A stretch of 55,227 nt of DNA from Clostridia bacterium (GTDB lineage: Bacteria; Bacillota; Clostridia; Christensenellales; UBA1242). The position numbers and the translations under genes are program-made. Of this stretch, positions 8,996 through 16,851 are shown in pieces. The stretch lies in assembly GCA_017398655.1 (NCBI GenBank), contig JAFQFI010000044.1, forward strand, positions 1 to 55,227. The letters run 5' to 3'. The notes beneath the pieces are model-generated. The model did not search any database and was not told where the DNA came from. It saw only the letters and a program-made list of their open reading frames with translations. Positions within the stretch are counted from its first letter, which is position 1, and the number at the start of each line of letters is the position of its first letter.

Positions 8996-9024
8996 ATACT
9001 ATCACAACCATTAAAAAATAACAA
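8996..9024 (-). promoter_or_regulatory. Promoter of the ogg gene (probably leaderless)
   Basis: On the minus strand a -35 TTGTTA (9019-9024) and a -10 TAGTAT (8996-9001) have a 17-base spacer. Only six bases separate the -10 from the ATG at 8989. The -35 lies inside the ddl terminator stem. The stretch 8991-9007 recurs exactly at 32505-32521, in another promoter. Confidence 0.65.
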
Positions 9025-9053
9025 ATCAATAAGAAAAAACTTGTTGATTTGTT
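9010..9053 (-). terminator. Terminator after ddl
   Basis: A perfect 10-base stem AACAAATCAA / TTGATTTGTT (arms 9044-9053 and 9020-9029) is followed on the minus strand by ATTTTTT. It separates ddl from ogg and overlaps the ogg -35 element. Confidence 0.75.
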
Positions 9054-9086
9054 TTTTATTTAATTTATGTGATTAAATTTTATTGA

Positions 9087-10262
9087 TTATTTATTAATAA
9101 ATAATTTACCTTTATTATCAAATTGTTTTAAAACATTTGTAGAAAAATTTATAATTTTTTTATCATTTAAAAATTTATCTTCTTCGCTATAAGCAATTAA
9201 TTTATCTAATAATTTAGAAAAACTGTATTTTTTTGTTTTCCATAAATAGTTACTTAACGAACCGGGAATTGTATTAAGTTCATTTAAATAAACCTTACCT
9301 TCTTCGTTGTTTATTAAAAAATCTATTCTTATTAATCCTTTACAATTAAGTTCAGTATATGCCTTTTCAGCATACATTTTTATAGTATTTTCCATTTCTT
9401 TTGATATTTTTGCAGGAATATTTCTTAAAGAATTTTCCATACCTTTTGCAGAAGATTCTTTATTCATATATTTATTTTCAAAGCTTAAAAAATTATCTTT
9501 AACAAAAACTTCTTCAATATCTGATAGTTCGCAATGTTGGCTGTTACCCAAAACAGAAATATTTACTTCTTTTAAATTAGAAACGGCTTCTTCAATAATA
9601 ACAATAGTATCAAATAAAAAAGCAAAAGAAATTGCATTTTTAAGTTGTTTTAAATTTTTACAATAAGTTATACCAATGCTACTACCTAAATTTGATGGTT
9701 TTACTATTAATGGCATTTGAAAATTTGTAAATTTTTCTTTATAAGTTTTATACCCTTTTTTGTATTCGTTTTGAGTTATATATGTAAAATTAACTTGAGA
9801 AATATTTTTTGACTGCAATAATAATTTTGTTGTTAACTTGCTCATACACATAGCACTACTTAACACATCAGGTGAAGAATAAGCAATATTATGCATATTT
9901 AAAAAACCTTGCAAAGAACCATTTTCTCCGTAACTGCCATGAGTTGCTAATAATGCAAAATCTATTTTATTTATTAATTTTAATTTTTTGTTTTTATCTA
10001 TATATACTTTACCACCATCACCCAATTGAATTTTTATAGCATATTTTTTGTATCCATCATCTTTTTGAAAAGTTGTAATATCAAAAAAGCTATTAGAAGT
10101 ATACCAATCTCCATTTTTTGAAATATATATAGGAACAATATTGTATTTTAATTTATTTATAGCGTTTAAAGTTTGAACACCAGTTATTATAGATATATCG
10201 TGTTCTACACTCTTACCTCCAAAAATTATACCTATTGTTTTCTTATTTTTTTGCTTATTCAT
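9087..10262 (-). CDS. ddl: D-alanine-D-alanine ligase
   Basis: This ATP-grasp enzyme makes the D-Ala-D-Ala dipeptide that MurF adds to the peptidoglycan precursor. The N-terminal FGGKSVEHDIS motif, the LLATHGSYGENGSLQG substrate loop, the PLIVKPSNLGSSIG ATP-grasp strand and the metal-site LNELNTIPGS (here preceded by IRIDFLIN) are all present. At 391 residues it is somewhat longer than Escherichia coli Ddl and closer to the VanA-like size class. An AAAGGTGA site precedes the ATG. The MurF-like gene lies directly upstream on the same strand, with a terminator between them, so the two act in sequence in the pathway but may be read separately. Confidence 0.95.
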   Translation of the reverse strand: MNKQKNKKTIGIIFGGKSVEHDISIITGVQTLNAINKLKYNIVPIYISKNGDWYTSNSFFDITTFQKDDGYKKYAIKIQLGDGGKVYIDKNKKLKLINKIDFALLATHGSYGENGSLQGFLNMHNIAYSSPDVLSSAMCMSKLTTKLLLQSKNISQVNFTYITQNEYKKGYKTYKEKFTNFQMPLIVKPSNLGSSIGITYCKNLKQLKNAISFAFLFDTIVIIEEAVSNLKEVNISVLGNSQHCELSDIEEVFVKDNFLSFENKYMNKESSAKGMENSLRNIPAKISKEMENTIKMYAEKAYTELNCKGLIRIDFLINNEEGKVYLNELNTIPGSLSNYLWKTKKYSFSKLLDKLIAYSEEDKFLNDKKIINFSTNVLKQFDNKGKLFINK

Positions 10263-10324
10263 ATAAAATCACCTTTATTTTTACTTTTTCTATGTTTTAT
10301 ATGAAAGTTTTTTATTTTATGTTA

Positions 10325-10358
10325 AAAAAAGCACCAAACAAAAATGTTTAGTGCTTTA
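10325..10358 (-). terminator. Terminator after the MurF-like gene
   Basis: The minus-strand stem AAAGCACTAAACA / TGTTTGGTGCTTT (one G-T pair) is followed by a T run, in the 99-base gap between the MurF-like gene and ddl. Confidence 0.75.
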
Positions 10359-10361
10359 ATT

Positions 10362-11993
10362 TTATATATAATTATCTGGCAAATCATTTTCAAAAAGAAT
10401 TACATCATCTTTTTTAACAAAATCTTTTAATAATACCTTGGCATGATTTAAATTTTCTGCTTGATATATATTGTCATCATTAAACTTTTCAAAATCAAGA
10501 CCTTCTTTTATTGCTTCAAAGTTTAATTTGTTTACAATAACAACAATATCTGCTACTTTTGCTATTTTTTTGCCAAAGTTAACATTTTCTTCTTTTAACT
10601 TATCTCCTAATTCAATTAATCCCGGAGTTATTACAATTTTTCTACCTTTAAAAGTGCTTAATACATCTAAAGCAACTGTACTGCCTTCTACACTTGCATT
10701 ATAAGCGTCATCTAAAATTATGTTCGATTCAGTAACAATTTTCTCAAGACGATGTGGAATTTGTTGTAAAGAAGAAATACCTGAAACAATTTCTTCATCT
10801 GTCAAATTTAATTTTTTTGCCATTTGTACACATAGTAAAATATTTTCTACATTATGAGTTCCTAACAAAGATGTTTTACAGGTATATTTTTTTGTATTTA
10901 TAATTAAATCAAATGTAGTACCATCTTCATTAATTTTTATATTCTCTGCCTTTATTTTACTTTGTTTTAAATTTGAAGAAACAATATCTTTTTTAACTTT
11001 ACATTGCTCAAATAATGTTTTGCAAGCTTCACTGTTACCATTAAATATTGCATATCCATCTTCTGGCAAACTTTCTATAAGTTCATTTTTTGTTTTCAAA
11101 ACATTTTCAACTGTTTTAAAAGTCATTAAATGTTGATTCCCAACACCCGTTAATATACCATATTTAGGTTGAATAAATTTGCAAAGTTGTTTAATATCAC
11201 CTACATTTTTTGCACCCATTTCGGCAATTAAAATTTGGTCGTCATTAGATAAATAATTATTTACAACTTTCGATAACCCTGTTGGAGTATTAAAACTATG
11301 AGGACTCATACAAACTTTATATTTTGTTGATAAAATAGTGTTTAATATATATTTTGTGCTTGTTTTAGCATAACTACCTGTAATACCAATTTTTATTAAA
11401 TTTGGATGCTTTTTTAAATTATATTTTGCTTTTGAAATATAGCTTTTAATAATTAAATTTTCTAAAGGAACTAAAATTATATGTACCACTGGTACAATAA
11501 TTGGTATTGCAAGAGGAACCAAACATAAAGCCCCAAATCTAATAAACTGTAAATATTCTGTGGACAAAGCAATTATAAAAAATGAAAAAGCAGCAACAAA
11601 AATAAACATTGCAACATTTAATCTTGCCATTCTTTTTGTATTTTTAAGTGGAATTTTTTTAGGAGATTGATATATGTTTACTATTAAAACAATAGTAAAA
11701 TAAAAATAAAATATTAAACCAATATATGAATATAACTCTTGTTCATGGTAAGCATCAAATAAAGCATTTGTAACAACCAAACAAAATAAACTTAATAAAC
11801 TAAGTAATATCATACGAGATACATATTTTGCTTTAGTATCTTTTAGCCAAGAAAAATAACCCTTTAATTTATAACCAGACAATTGGAATATTTGTAAAAA
11901 CTTATATGCAGCAAAACACATAAGAACACCATTTATTACAGATAGAGCAATTGCTATATATAAATTAATGTTATTAAGCGAAAAAAATTCCAT
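10362..11993 (-). CDS. Membrane-anchored MurF-like ligase (UDP-MurNAc-tripeptide--D-Ala-D-Ala ligase family)
   Basis: Residues 201-543 are a Mur ligase of MurF type: the ATP loop GITGSYAKTSTK (about 203-214), an SFNTPTGLS substrate segment, IAEMGAKNVGDIKQL, TGVGNQHLMTFKTVENV and a C-terminal domain with DDAYNAS. Residues 1-185 hold about five membrane helices (roughly 12-34, 59-78, 88-106, 125-145, 150-175) where a normal MurF has its soluble UDP-binding domain. The enzyme is therefore probably tethered to the membrane. It lies just upstream of ddl, which supplies D-Ala-D-Ala. It may be the only MurF or a second, lipid-linked-substrate ligase; the window cannot decide. A GGGAAGGG site precedes the ATG. 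Confidence 0.82.
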   Translation of the reverse strand: MEFFSLNNINLYIAIALSVINGVLMCFAAYKFLQIFQLSGYKLKGYFSWLKDTKAKYVSRMILLSLLSLFCLVVTNALFDAYHEQELYSYIGLIFYFYFTIVLIVNIYQSPKKIPLKNTKRMARLNVAMFIFVAAFSFFIIALSTEYLQFIRFGALCLVPLAIPIIVPVVHIILVPLENLIIKSYISKAKYNLKKHPNLIKIGITGSYAKTSTKYILNTILSTKYKVCMSPHSFNTPTGLSKVVNNYLSNDDQILIAEMGAKNVGDIKQLCKFIQPKYGILTGVGNQHLMTFKTVENVLKTKNELIESLPEDGYAIFNGNSEACKTLFEQCKVKKDIVSSNLKQSKIKAENIKINEDGTTFDLIINTKKYTCKTSLLGTHNVENILLCVQMAKKLNLTDEEIVSGISSLQQIPHRLEKIVTESNIILDDAYNASVEGSTVALDVLSTFKGRKIVITPGLIELGDKLKEENVNFGKKIAKVADIVVIVNKLNFEAIKEGLDFEKFNDDNIYQAENLNHAKVLLKDFVKKDDVILFENDLPDNYI

Positions 11994-12015
11994 TAGCCCT
12001 TCCCTTTTTAATTTT

Positions 12016-12756
12016 TTAACAAAAATAAGATAAAAGTATATTTAAAAATAAATTTGGTTTTTCTAAATATGCAAAATGCGAACAATTTTTAAATTTAATT
12101 ACTTCACAATCTTTTATATGCTTTTTAAAGATTTTTGTAAAGTAAAATGGCGTTTCTTTATCTAAAGTTCCCCAAATTAATAATGTTGGCACATTAATTT
12201 TCTTTAATTGACTAATTTGGTTAAAATTTACTATATTTATAAAAGTTTTTTTCATAATTGGGTTTAATTTTTTATACTCTTCACTACCATATTTTAATAA
12301 TTTTTGTTTTGAGTAAATATTAATTTTAGACAAAAACTTTAAACACCTATATTTTTGAACTTTAAAAAATTTTAACATACTTCTTTTTTTTAACCCAGCA
12401 CACCCAGTAAGAAGCATTTTATTTATATTGTTTGTTTGCGAAGCTAAAAAAATTGCAACTCTACCACCAAAGGAATGTGCAACAATATCTACCCTTTTGG
12501 CATTTAAGTTTTTTATTAATTTTTTTATAATTTCTGCATAATCAGCAAGCGTTAACTCTTCTTTGGGCATTGAAGAAAGCCCAAATGGAGGAAAATCTAC
12601 ATTAACACAAAACCTGTGTTTGCTAAGTTTTTCAAAAAAATAGTCAAAGCTTTTTGTACTTCCTTCCCAACCGTGTAAAAATAACAAAGGGCAATCTTCT
12701 TGCCCTTTACCTTTTGTTTTATAATAAATTTTAATGTTTTTATAATAAAATTTCAT
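12016..12756 (-). CDS. Alpha/beta hydrolase
   Basis: This is a serine hydrolase of the alpha/beta fold with unknown substrate. The oxyanion HGW is at residues 28-30, the nucleophile elbow AHSFGG puts the serine at 95, the acid is D199 in LIWGTLDKETP, and the histidine is H227 in CSHFAYLE, so the triad is complete. I chose the ATG at 12756, which overlaps the rimI stop as ATGA; the frame also opens four codons earlier with GTG at 12768. The protein is 246 residues with no signal peptide. Its place at the end of the tsaE-tsaB-rimI unit is suggestive but does not define the substrate. Confidence 0.88.
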   Translation of the reverse strand: MKFYYKNIKIYYKTKGKGQEDCPLLFLHGWEGSTKSFDYFFEKLSKHRFCVNVDFPPFGLSSMPKEELTLADYAEIIKKLIKNLNAKRVDIVAHSFGGRVAIFLASQTNNINKMLLTGCAGLKKRSMLKFFKVQKYRCLKFLSKINIYSKQKLLKYGSEEYKKLNPIMKKTFINIVNFNQISQLKKINVPTLLIWGTLDKETPFYFTKIFKKHIKDCEVIKFKNCSHFAYLEKPNLFLNILLSYFC

Positions 12757-13190
12757 AGATAAAGCCACATTATTAATGCGTCATTATCTTTATAGTATTT
12801 TTTTCTAATATTTGTTACAATAAACCCATTTTTTTTATAAAAATTTATAGCTTTTTCATTTTTTTCATCAACTTCAAGAGAAATGGTTTTTACTTGATTT
12901 TTTCTTGCGTCTTTAATAATTGTTTGCAAAAGTTTATGCCCAATACCCTGTCGCTGAACATCTTGGTTAACTGCAATTCCAATAATATTATAATCGTCGA
13001 TAGTATTAAAGATACCAACATACCCCAACAAACTGTTATTATTTACAGCAACAAAATATTTTCGTGTTGGTTGGTTAAATTCATCAAAAAAACATTGTTT
13101 GCTCATAATATCATTTTGAGGCATAACGGATAAATGAATTTTATACATATCTTCATAATAGCTTTTATTGCATGGAATAATATTTATCAT
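12753..13190 (-). CDS. rimI: GNAT acetyltransferase, RimI type
   Basis: This is a single GNAT domain of 145 residues, the family that acetylates the N-terminal alanine of ribosomal protein S18. The acetyl-CoA loop is QDVQRQGIGHKLL, and the C-terminal block has ISLEVDEKNEKAINFYKKNGF, which is the RimI pattern. It overlaps tsaB by four bases upstream and the hydrolase by four bases downstream, so translation is probably coupled. The tsaE-tsaB-rimI order is common in Bacillota; tsaD, which often follows, is not in this window. Confidence 0.9.
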   Translation of the reverse strand: MINIIPCNKSYYEDMYKIHLSVMPQNDIMSKQCFFDEFNQPTRKYFVAVNNNSLLGYVGIFNTIDDYNIIGIAVNQDVQRQGIGHKLLQTIIKDARKNQVKTISLEVDEKNEKAINFYKKNGFIVTNIRKKYYKDNDALIMWLYL

Positions 13191-13849
13191 AAATTATTTT
13201 TATTTTCCTTTTTTAACAACTCCTCTTCTGCCTGTGAAAGAGCTAAATATATTGGTTTTAAATCTTTTGAAAATTCTTCTTTAGTTATTTTTAACTCGGT
13301 AAAATCAATATAATCATTAACAGTAAGTTCAATTTTTGAAGAAGAAAGTTCTCCATTTGCAACAAAACTTAAATTATACGCAAATAAAGGAAGCTTTTTT
13401 GTATTTATAAAAGATATAAGCTCTTCTGTTGTAAACATTTTTTGCTCTTTTAAACTTCCAGAAGATGAAGCCAATGCAAAATAATATTTTGTTGAAGTAC
13501 TTTTTATTACAATGGCAAAATCTTGTTTTGGCTTTAAGTTTTTAACTATTGAAAATGCAATTAACTCCAACATATTAATTCCAATTATTTTTGCTTTTTT
13601 ATAAACACAAGTAAAAGCTTTAACTGTAGACACACCAATTCTTACACCAGTAAAAGAGCCCGGACCTAAAACAACAGCAAAATAATTTACATCTTTTAAA
13701 TTTTTGTCTGCTTTTGTAAGAATATTATCTATTTCAGGCAATAAAACTTTTAAATGTTTAAAATTTGTTTGTTCATTTTCAAACAATCCATTTTTATCTT
13801 TTAAAATCACTTTAAGATTTTCACTGCTTGTATCAATTATTAATCGCAT
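13187..13849 (-). CDS. tsaB: tRNA t6A synthesis protein TsaB
   Basis: This is the partner of TsaD in making N6-threonylcarbamoyladenosine at position 37 of ANN-decoding tRNAs. It has the actin-like fold with LIIDTSSENLKV at the N-terminus and the signature LGPGSFTGVRIG in the first domain. The length is 220 residues. The frame also opens with a GTG two codons earlier (13855), but the AAGGGA site is better spaced for the ATG at 13849. The C-terminal half is shorter and less conserved than in enteric TsaB, as usual in Bacillota. It follows the TsaE fusion gene by about 95 bases. Confidence 0.92.
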   Translation of the reverse strand: MRLIIDTSSENLKVILKDKNGLFENEQTNFKHLKVLLPEIDNILTKADKNLKDVNYFAVVLGPGSFTGVRIGVSTVKAFTCVYKKAKIIGINMLELIAFSIVKNLKPKQDFAIVIKSTSTKYYFALASSSGSLKEQKMFTTEELISFINTKKLPLFAYNLSFVANGELSSSKIELTVNDYIDFTELKITKEEFSKDLKPIYLALSQAEEELLKKENKNNL

Positions 13850-13944
13850 TAACACTTTCCCTTTTTATATAAATCAAAAATATAGCATTAAAATACCGGC
13901 AATTTTATGCCAAAGCACAATTAATTTTGTTTGCACAGTAATGT

Positions 13945-15288
13945 TTAGTTTTTATAATCTTCTATAATAATATTTCTACTATTTTTTCCTAATTTTACAA
14001 TTGTTATTTTTTTATATAATTTAGGCAAATGATCTTTAACTTTTTCTGGCCACTCAATAAATTTAATAGAATTTTTGTCATCTAAAATTTCATCAAAACC
14101 CAAATTAAAAACCTCTTCCTCATCTTCAATTCTATACATATCAAAATGATAAAAATGATATTTCTCTGTATTATACTCGTTTATAAGAGTAAAAGTTGGA
14201 CTTGTAATAGATTTTTCTACACCAGCGTGTTTTAAAATGTTTCTTACTAAAACACTTTTACCTGCACCCAAATCGCCACTTAATAAAACTACATCCCCAT
14301 TTTTTAAGTTAGATAAAATATTCTTTGCCAATTTCCCTGTTGATTTTTCAGACAAAGTTATTGACGACATGCTTACTTTATCTTTGTTAACTTTAGATGA
14401 AAATACATAAAAATAATTTTCTATCTTCTTAAATAAAATTGGCAACAATAAAGTTATAATAAAACCTGCAACAAAATATTTTAAAAAACTAAAAAATACA
14501 ATGCCCGGCAATAATTTACAAGCATAATAGTAAACAATTAAAATTATTAAAGTAATAAAAGTTTTAAAAGAAGTAAAAAGTAAATTGTTTTTTACTTGAT
14601 AATTAATTGTTTTTTCTTCTACAAAACAACCAATAACAATAGATAATGAAATACCTACAAACTCAAATATTGCACTATTTTTAAAATTAGATGTAAATAT
14701 TTGATTTGAAAAAAACAACAACAAAATAATTAAAATTGGGGCTAAAACAAAAAAGAAATATTTAAAATTAATTTTTTCTTCCTTAACAAACTTTATTATT
14801 ATAAGTGAAAGAATAAAACCAATACCAATACCAATAACAACATCTAATAAATAATTTTGAGCAAAATAAATTTTAGATAAACCTGTTAAAGTAACAACAA
14901 GTGTTAAAGCCACTACTAAAAAAATTTTTGGCAATACTTTAGTTGTTTTGTTTTTAATTGAATTATAAAAAAAACAGGCATTTGATGTAGATAAAATAGT
15001 TGTTGCACTTGGCAAAGAATAACTATAAGCATTTCTAATTGCCAATAAACTTTTATTATCTTGATAAGGTCTCGAAGCTTGTACTACATTTTTTAAAAAT
15101 AATGAACCAACTACAAAACCTGATGCATATGTAAGCCAAAACTTATAAGCATACTTTTTGTTAAAATTTAAAAATAAAATAGCAAAAAGAACAACAAAAA
15201 AAGGTAGTTGTCCAATAAACTCAAATATAGTTGCTATTAAAGATAAAAAATTTGTTGCCAAACTTTGAAAAAAAACTACTAAATCCAT
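13945..15288 (-). CDS. tsaE: Fusion of a degenerate PAP2 membrane domain with TsaE (t6A ATPase)
   Basis: Residues about 310-447 are TsaE, the ATPase that drives the TsaB-TsaD cycle: Walker A SGDLGAGKS (337-345), SPTFTLINEY, HFDMYRI (381-387) and FIEWPEKV (410-417). Residues 1-290 are a multi-helix PAP2-like domain. Its first motif, K66-x6-R73-P74, is intact, but the second reads PSAT (93-96) instead of PSGH and the third reads SKIYFAQNYLLD (138-149), where the histidine is Asn145. Both catalytic histidines are gone, so phosphatase activity is unlikely. The frame is uninterrupted. An internal ATG (M307, 14370) with a weak AAAGTAAG site could release TsaE alone. TsaB and RimI follow downstream. 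The effect would be to tether t6A synthesis to the membrane. Confidence 0.85.
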   Translation of the reverse strand: MDLVVFFQSLATNFLSLIATIFEFIGQLPFFVVLFAILFLNFNKKYAYKFWLTYASGFVVGSLFLKNVVQASRPYQDNKSLLAIRNAYSYSLPSATTILSTSNACFFYNSIKNKTTKVLPKIFLVVALTLVVTLTGLSKIYFAQNYLLDVVIGIGIGFILSLIIIKFVKEEKINFKYFFFVLAPILIILLLFFSNQIFTSNFKNSAIFEFVGISLSIVIGCFVEEKTINYQVKNNLLFTSFKTFITLIILIVYYYACKLLPGIVFFSFLKYFVAGFIITLLLPILFKKIENYFYVFSSKVNKDKVSMSSITLSEKSTGKLAKNILSNLKNGDVVLLSGDLGAGKSVLVRNILKHAGVEKSITSPTFTLINEYNTEKYHFYHFDMYRIEDEEEVFNLGFDEILDDKNSIKFIEWPEKVKDHLPKLYKKITIVKLGKNSRNIIIEDYKN

Positions 15289-15330
15289 ATAATTTTACCT
15301 AACTTTTAACATTTATAAAACAATTTGTTT

Positions 15331-15519
15331 TTATTTTTTACTTTCCTTTTTAGTATTTTCTTTTTTAGTATCAACTTTCAATTTTTTCTCTTTCTTTTCT
15401 TTTATTTTTTTGTCAGATTTTTCTTTTTTAATCTTTTCTTTTTTAGGTTTATTAACCAATTTTTTTTCTTGGTCTTTTTTAATTTTTTCTTCTTTTTCAG
15501 ATTTTTTTTTTTCTTCTTT
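15331..15519 (-). other. Lysine-rich open frame immediately after the rsfS stop (62 codons)
   Basis: Read in the same frame as rsfS, the codons after its TAA (15520-15522) stay open for 62 codons to a second TAA at 15331-15333. They encode almost only Lys and Glu with a few Ile, Asp, Thr and Asn (begins KEEKKKSEKEEK). There is no ATG and no ribosome site inside. An 11-base A/T run lies at 15502-15512. It may be a former C-terminal tail cut off by a nonsense mutation, a readthrough extension, or a basecalling artefact. The phenylalanine-rich plus-strand frame here is its complement. Confidence 0.55.
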
Positions 15520-15873
15520 TTAAAGTTTTTGATATGTTTTTGTGTTGCTACCTTCGGTAAGCAATTTTTCTAAGTTATAATATTCTCTTTTGTTTTTTGT
15601 AAAAATGTGAACAAAAATTTCATCACAATCTAAAATAATCCATTCGCTTAAATTAAAACCTTCTCTATTAAATAAGTTTAAAGAAGTATTTTTTGCAATT
15701 TCTTCCTCTAAAAAAGCTGCAATTGCTTTTGTATGTGCTGTACTTGTAGCTGTTGCAATAATATTATAATTTGCAACATTTGGCATTTTTGATGTATCAA
15801 TTACAACAATTTCTTCAGCTTTCTTTTCTTCTAAATATTTACATAAATCAAGTACATATTGAGGAATTTTCAT
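15520..15873 (-). CDS. rsfS: Ribosomal silencing factor RsfS
   Basis: It binds ribosomal protein L14 and blocks subunit joining when nutrients are scarce. The domain is complete: VVIDTSKMPNVANYNIIATATS, NREGFNLSEWIILDCDEIFVHIF and the terminal REYYNLEKLL. I chose the ATG at 15873 (117 residues) because TTAGGAG lies 7 bases upstream; a longer frame to 15921 adds an unlikely 16 residues. A 12-base perfect palindrome, ATGTTATAACAT, lies at 15893-15904, about 20 bases before the start and overlapping a -10-like sequence. The stop is followed in frame by a long lysine-rich stretch. nadD and yqeK, the usual upstream neighbours, are missing. Confidence 0.93.
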   Translation of the reverse strand: MKIPQYVLDLCKYLEEKKAEEIVVIDTSKMPNVANYNIIATATSTAHTKAIAAFLEEEIAKNTSLNLFNREGFNLSEWIILDCDEIFVHIFTKNKREYYNLEKLLTEGSNTKTYQKL

Positions 15874-15958
15874 ATTCTTTTCTCCTAATATTATGTTATA
15901 ACATACCAAACAAAAAAACAAGTAAATTTATAAAAAGTAAAGTTTAAAGATATTTCTT

Positions 15959-15987
15959 TTGTTTAAAAAATTATTTTTGTAAATAAT
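15959..15987 (+). promoter_or_regulatory. Possible promoter of the plus-strand membrane protein gene
   Basis: TTGTTT (15959-15964), a 17-base spacer and AATAAT (15982-15987) end six bases before the ATG at 15994. There is no Shine-Dalgarno sequence. The -10 is imperfect, so this is weaker than the ogg and J-protein cases. Confidence 0.4.
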
Positions 15988-15993
15988 TAAAAT

Positions 15994-16809
15994 ATGAAAA
16001 ATTTTAATCTTGCCAACATAATTGATTTTGCTTTTATTAACCTTTTATTTTTTTTAATAAGCTTTGTTTGGATAAAATATTTTAGTAAAAATATTTTTTT
16101 ATCAATAATAATAGCCATTACTGTTTTAATTGCTTTTAATACTATAAGATTTTTTTTAAAAAATAAAAAAAGCATAAAAAATAATATTAATAAAAAATTG
16201 GAAAATGATATAAACCAATATATGCTAACTTTTTTAGCAAGTTCTACGCAAGAAAATTTAGAGTTTTTTATAGAAATTTTTAAAGATAAAAACCCTAATG
16301 TTTGTTTTGAAAAAAATTTAATTTTTTATAATTATAATAATACCTTAATTGGTATATGCCCTATTTTTAATAATAAAGAAATTATTGTTGAAAATTGTTT
16401 AAAATATATTACTTATGCAAAAGAAGAAAACATAAATAAACTATATTTTTTATGCTGTGATATATCACAAAAAACAATCTCTTTTCTTTCTTCTTTTAAA
16501 GATATAGAAATTAATATACTTAATAAAAATCAAATATTTACACAACTTTTAAAAGAAAAAGGGATTTACCCAAAAATTAAATTTAACTTTAAAGAACAAA
16601 AAAAGTTAAAATTTAAAGAATTAATTAACATAAGTTTTAACAAATCAAGAGCAAAAGGTTATTTTTTAAGTGGATTATTTATTTTCTTTTGTAGTTTTAT
16701 AGTTAAATATAATTTTTATTATGTCTTTATGAGTTCTCTTTTATTTTTATTTACGATTTTTTGTTACTTAAAAAAAGAAGAAAACATAAATAATAATATA
16801 TTTTTTTAA
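15994..16809 (+). CDS. Membrane protein of unknown function, two helices at each end
   Basis: The 271 residues start with two hydrophobic helices (about 12-30 and 33-55). A soluble middle of roughly 160 residues follows, then two closing helices (about 221-255). The middle part alternates strands and helices (NTLIGICPIF, NKLYFLCCDIS, IEINILNKNQIFTQLLKEKGI), loosely recalling Mrr/NERD-type nuclease folds, but I see no catalytic motif and make no functional claim. It is very rich in Lys, Asn, Ile and Phe, like an AT-rich hypothetical gene. It is convergent with yhbY through a shared terminator and divergent from rsfS, in the place where nadD-yqeK often lie. Confidence 0.75.
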   Translation: MKNFNLANIIDFAFINLLFFLISFVWIKYFSKNIFLSIIIAITVLIAFNTIRFFLKNKKSIKNNINKKLENDINQYMLTFLASSTQENLEFFIEIFKDKNPNVCFEKNLIFYNYNNTLIGICPIFNNKEIIVENCLKYITYAKEENINKLYFLCCDISQKTISFLSSFKDIEINILNKNQIFTQLLKEKGIYPKIKFNFKEQKKLKFKELINISFNKSRAKGYFLSGLFIFFCSFIVKYNFYYVFMSSLLFLFTIFCYLKKEENINNNIFF

Positions 16810-16814
16810 AATAA

Positions 16815-16851
16815 AAAAATGCTTTAATTTTTACATTAAAGCATTTTATTT
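16815..16851. terminator. Bidirectional terminator between the membrane gene and yhbY
   Basis: The stem AATGCTTTAAT / ATTAAAGCATT (16818-16828 and 16835-16845) has a six-base loop, with A and T runs on either side. Confidence 0.8.

Noticed and set aside
12753..12768. Possible recoding of TGA (Mollicutes-like code), considered because of the low G+C
   Set aside because: rimI and DUF421 end with TGA within ATGA overlaps with the next start, and frames read through these would not continue their families.
15325..15573. Plus-strand frame coding almost only phenylalanine
   Set aside because: It is the complement of the lysine-rich tract after rsfS; it has no ribosome site and no plausible protein composition.
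15994..16809. Mrr/NERD-type nuclease assignment for the plus-strand membrane protein
   Set aside because: Only the strand-helix pattern is similar; no D/E-x-K type catalytic motif could be identified.
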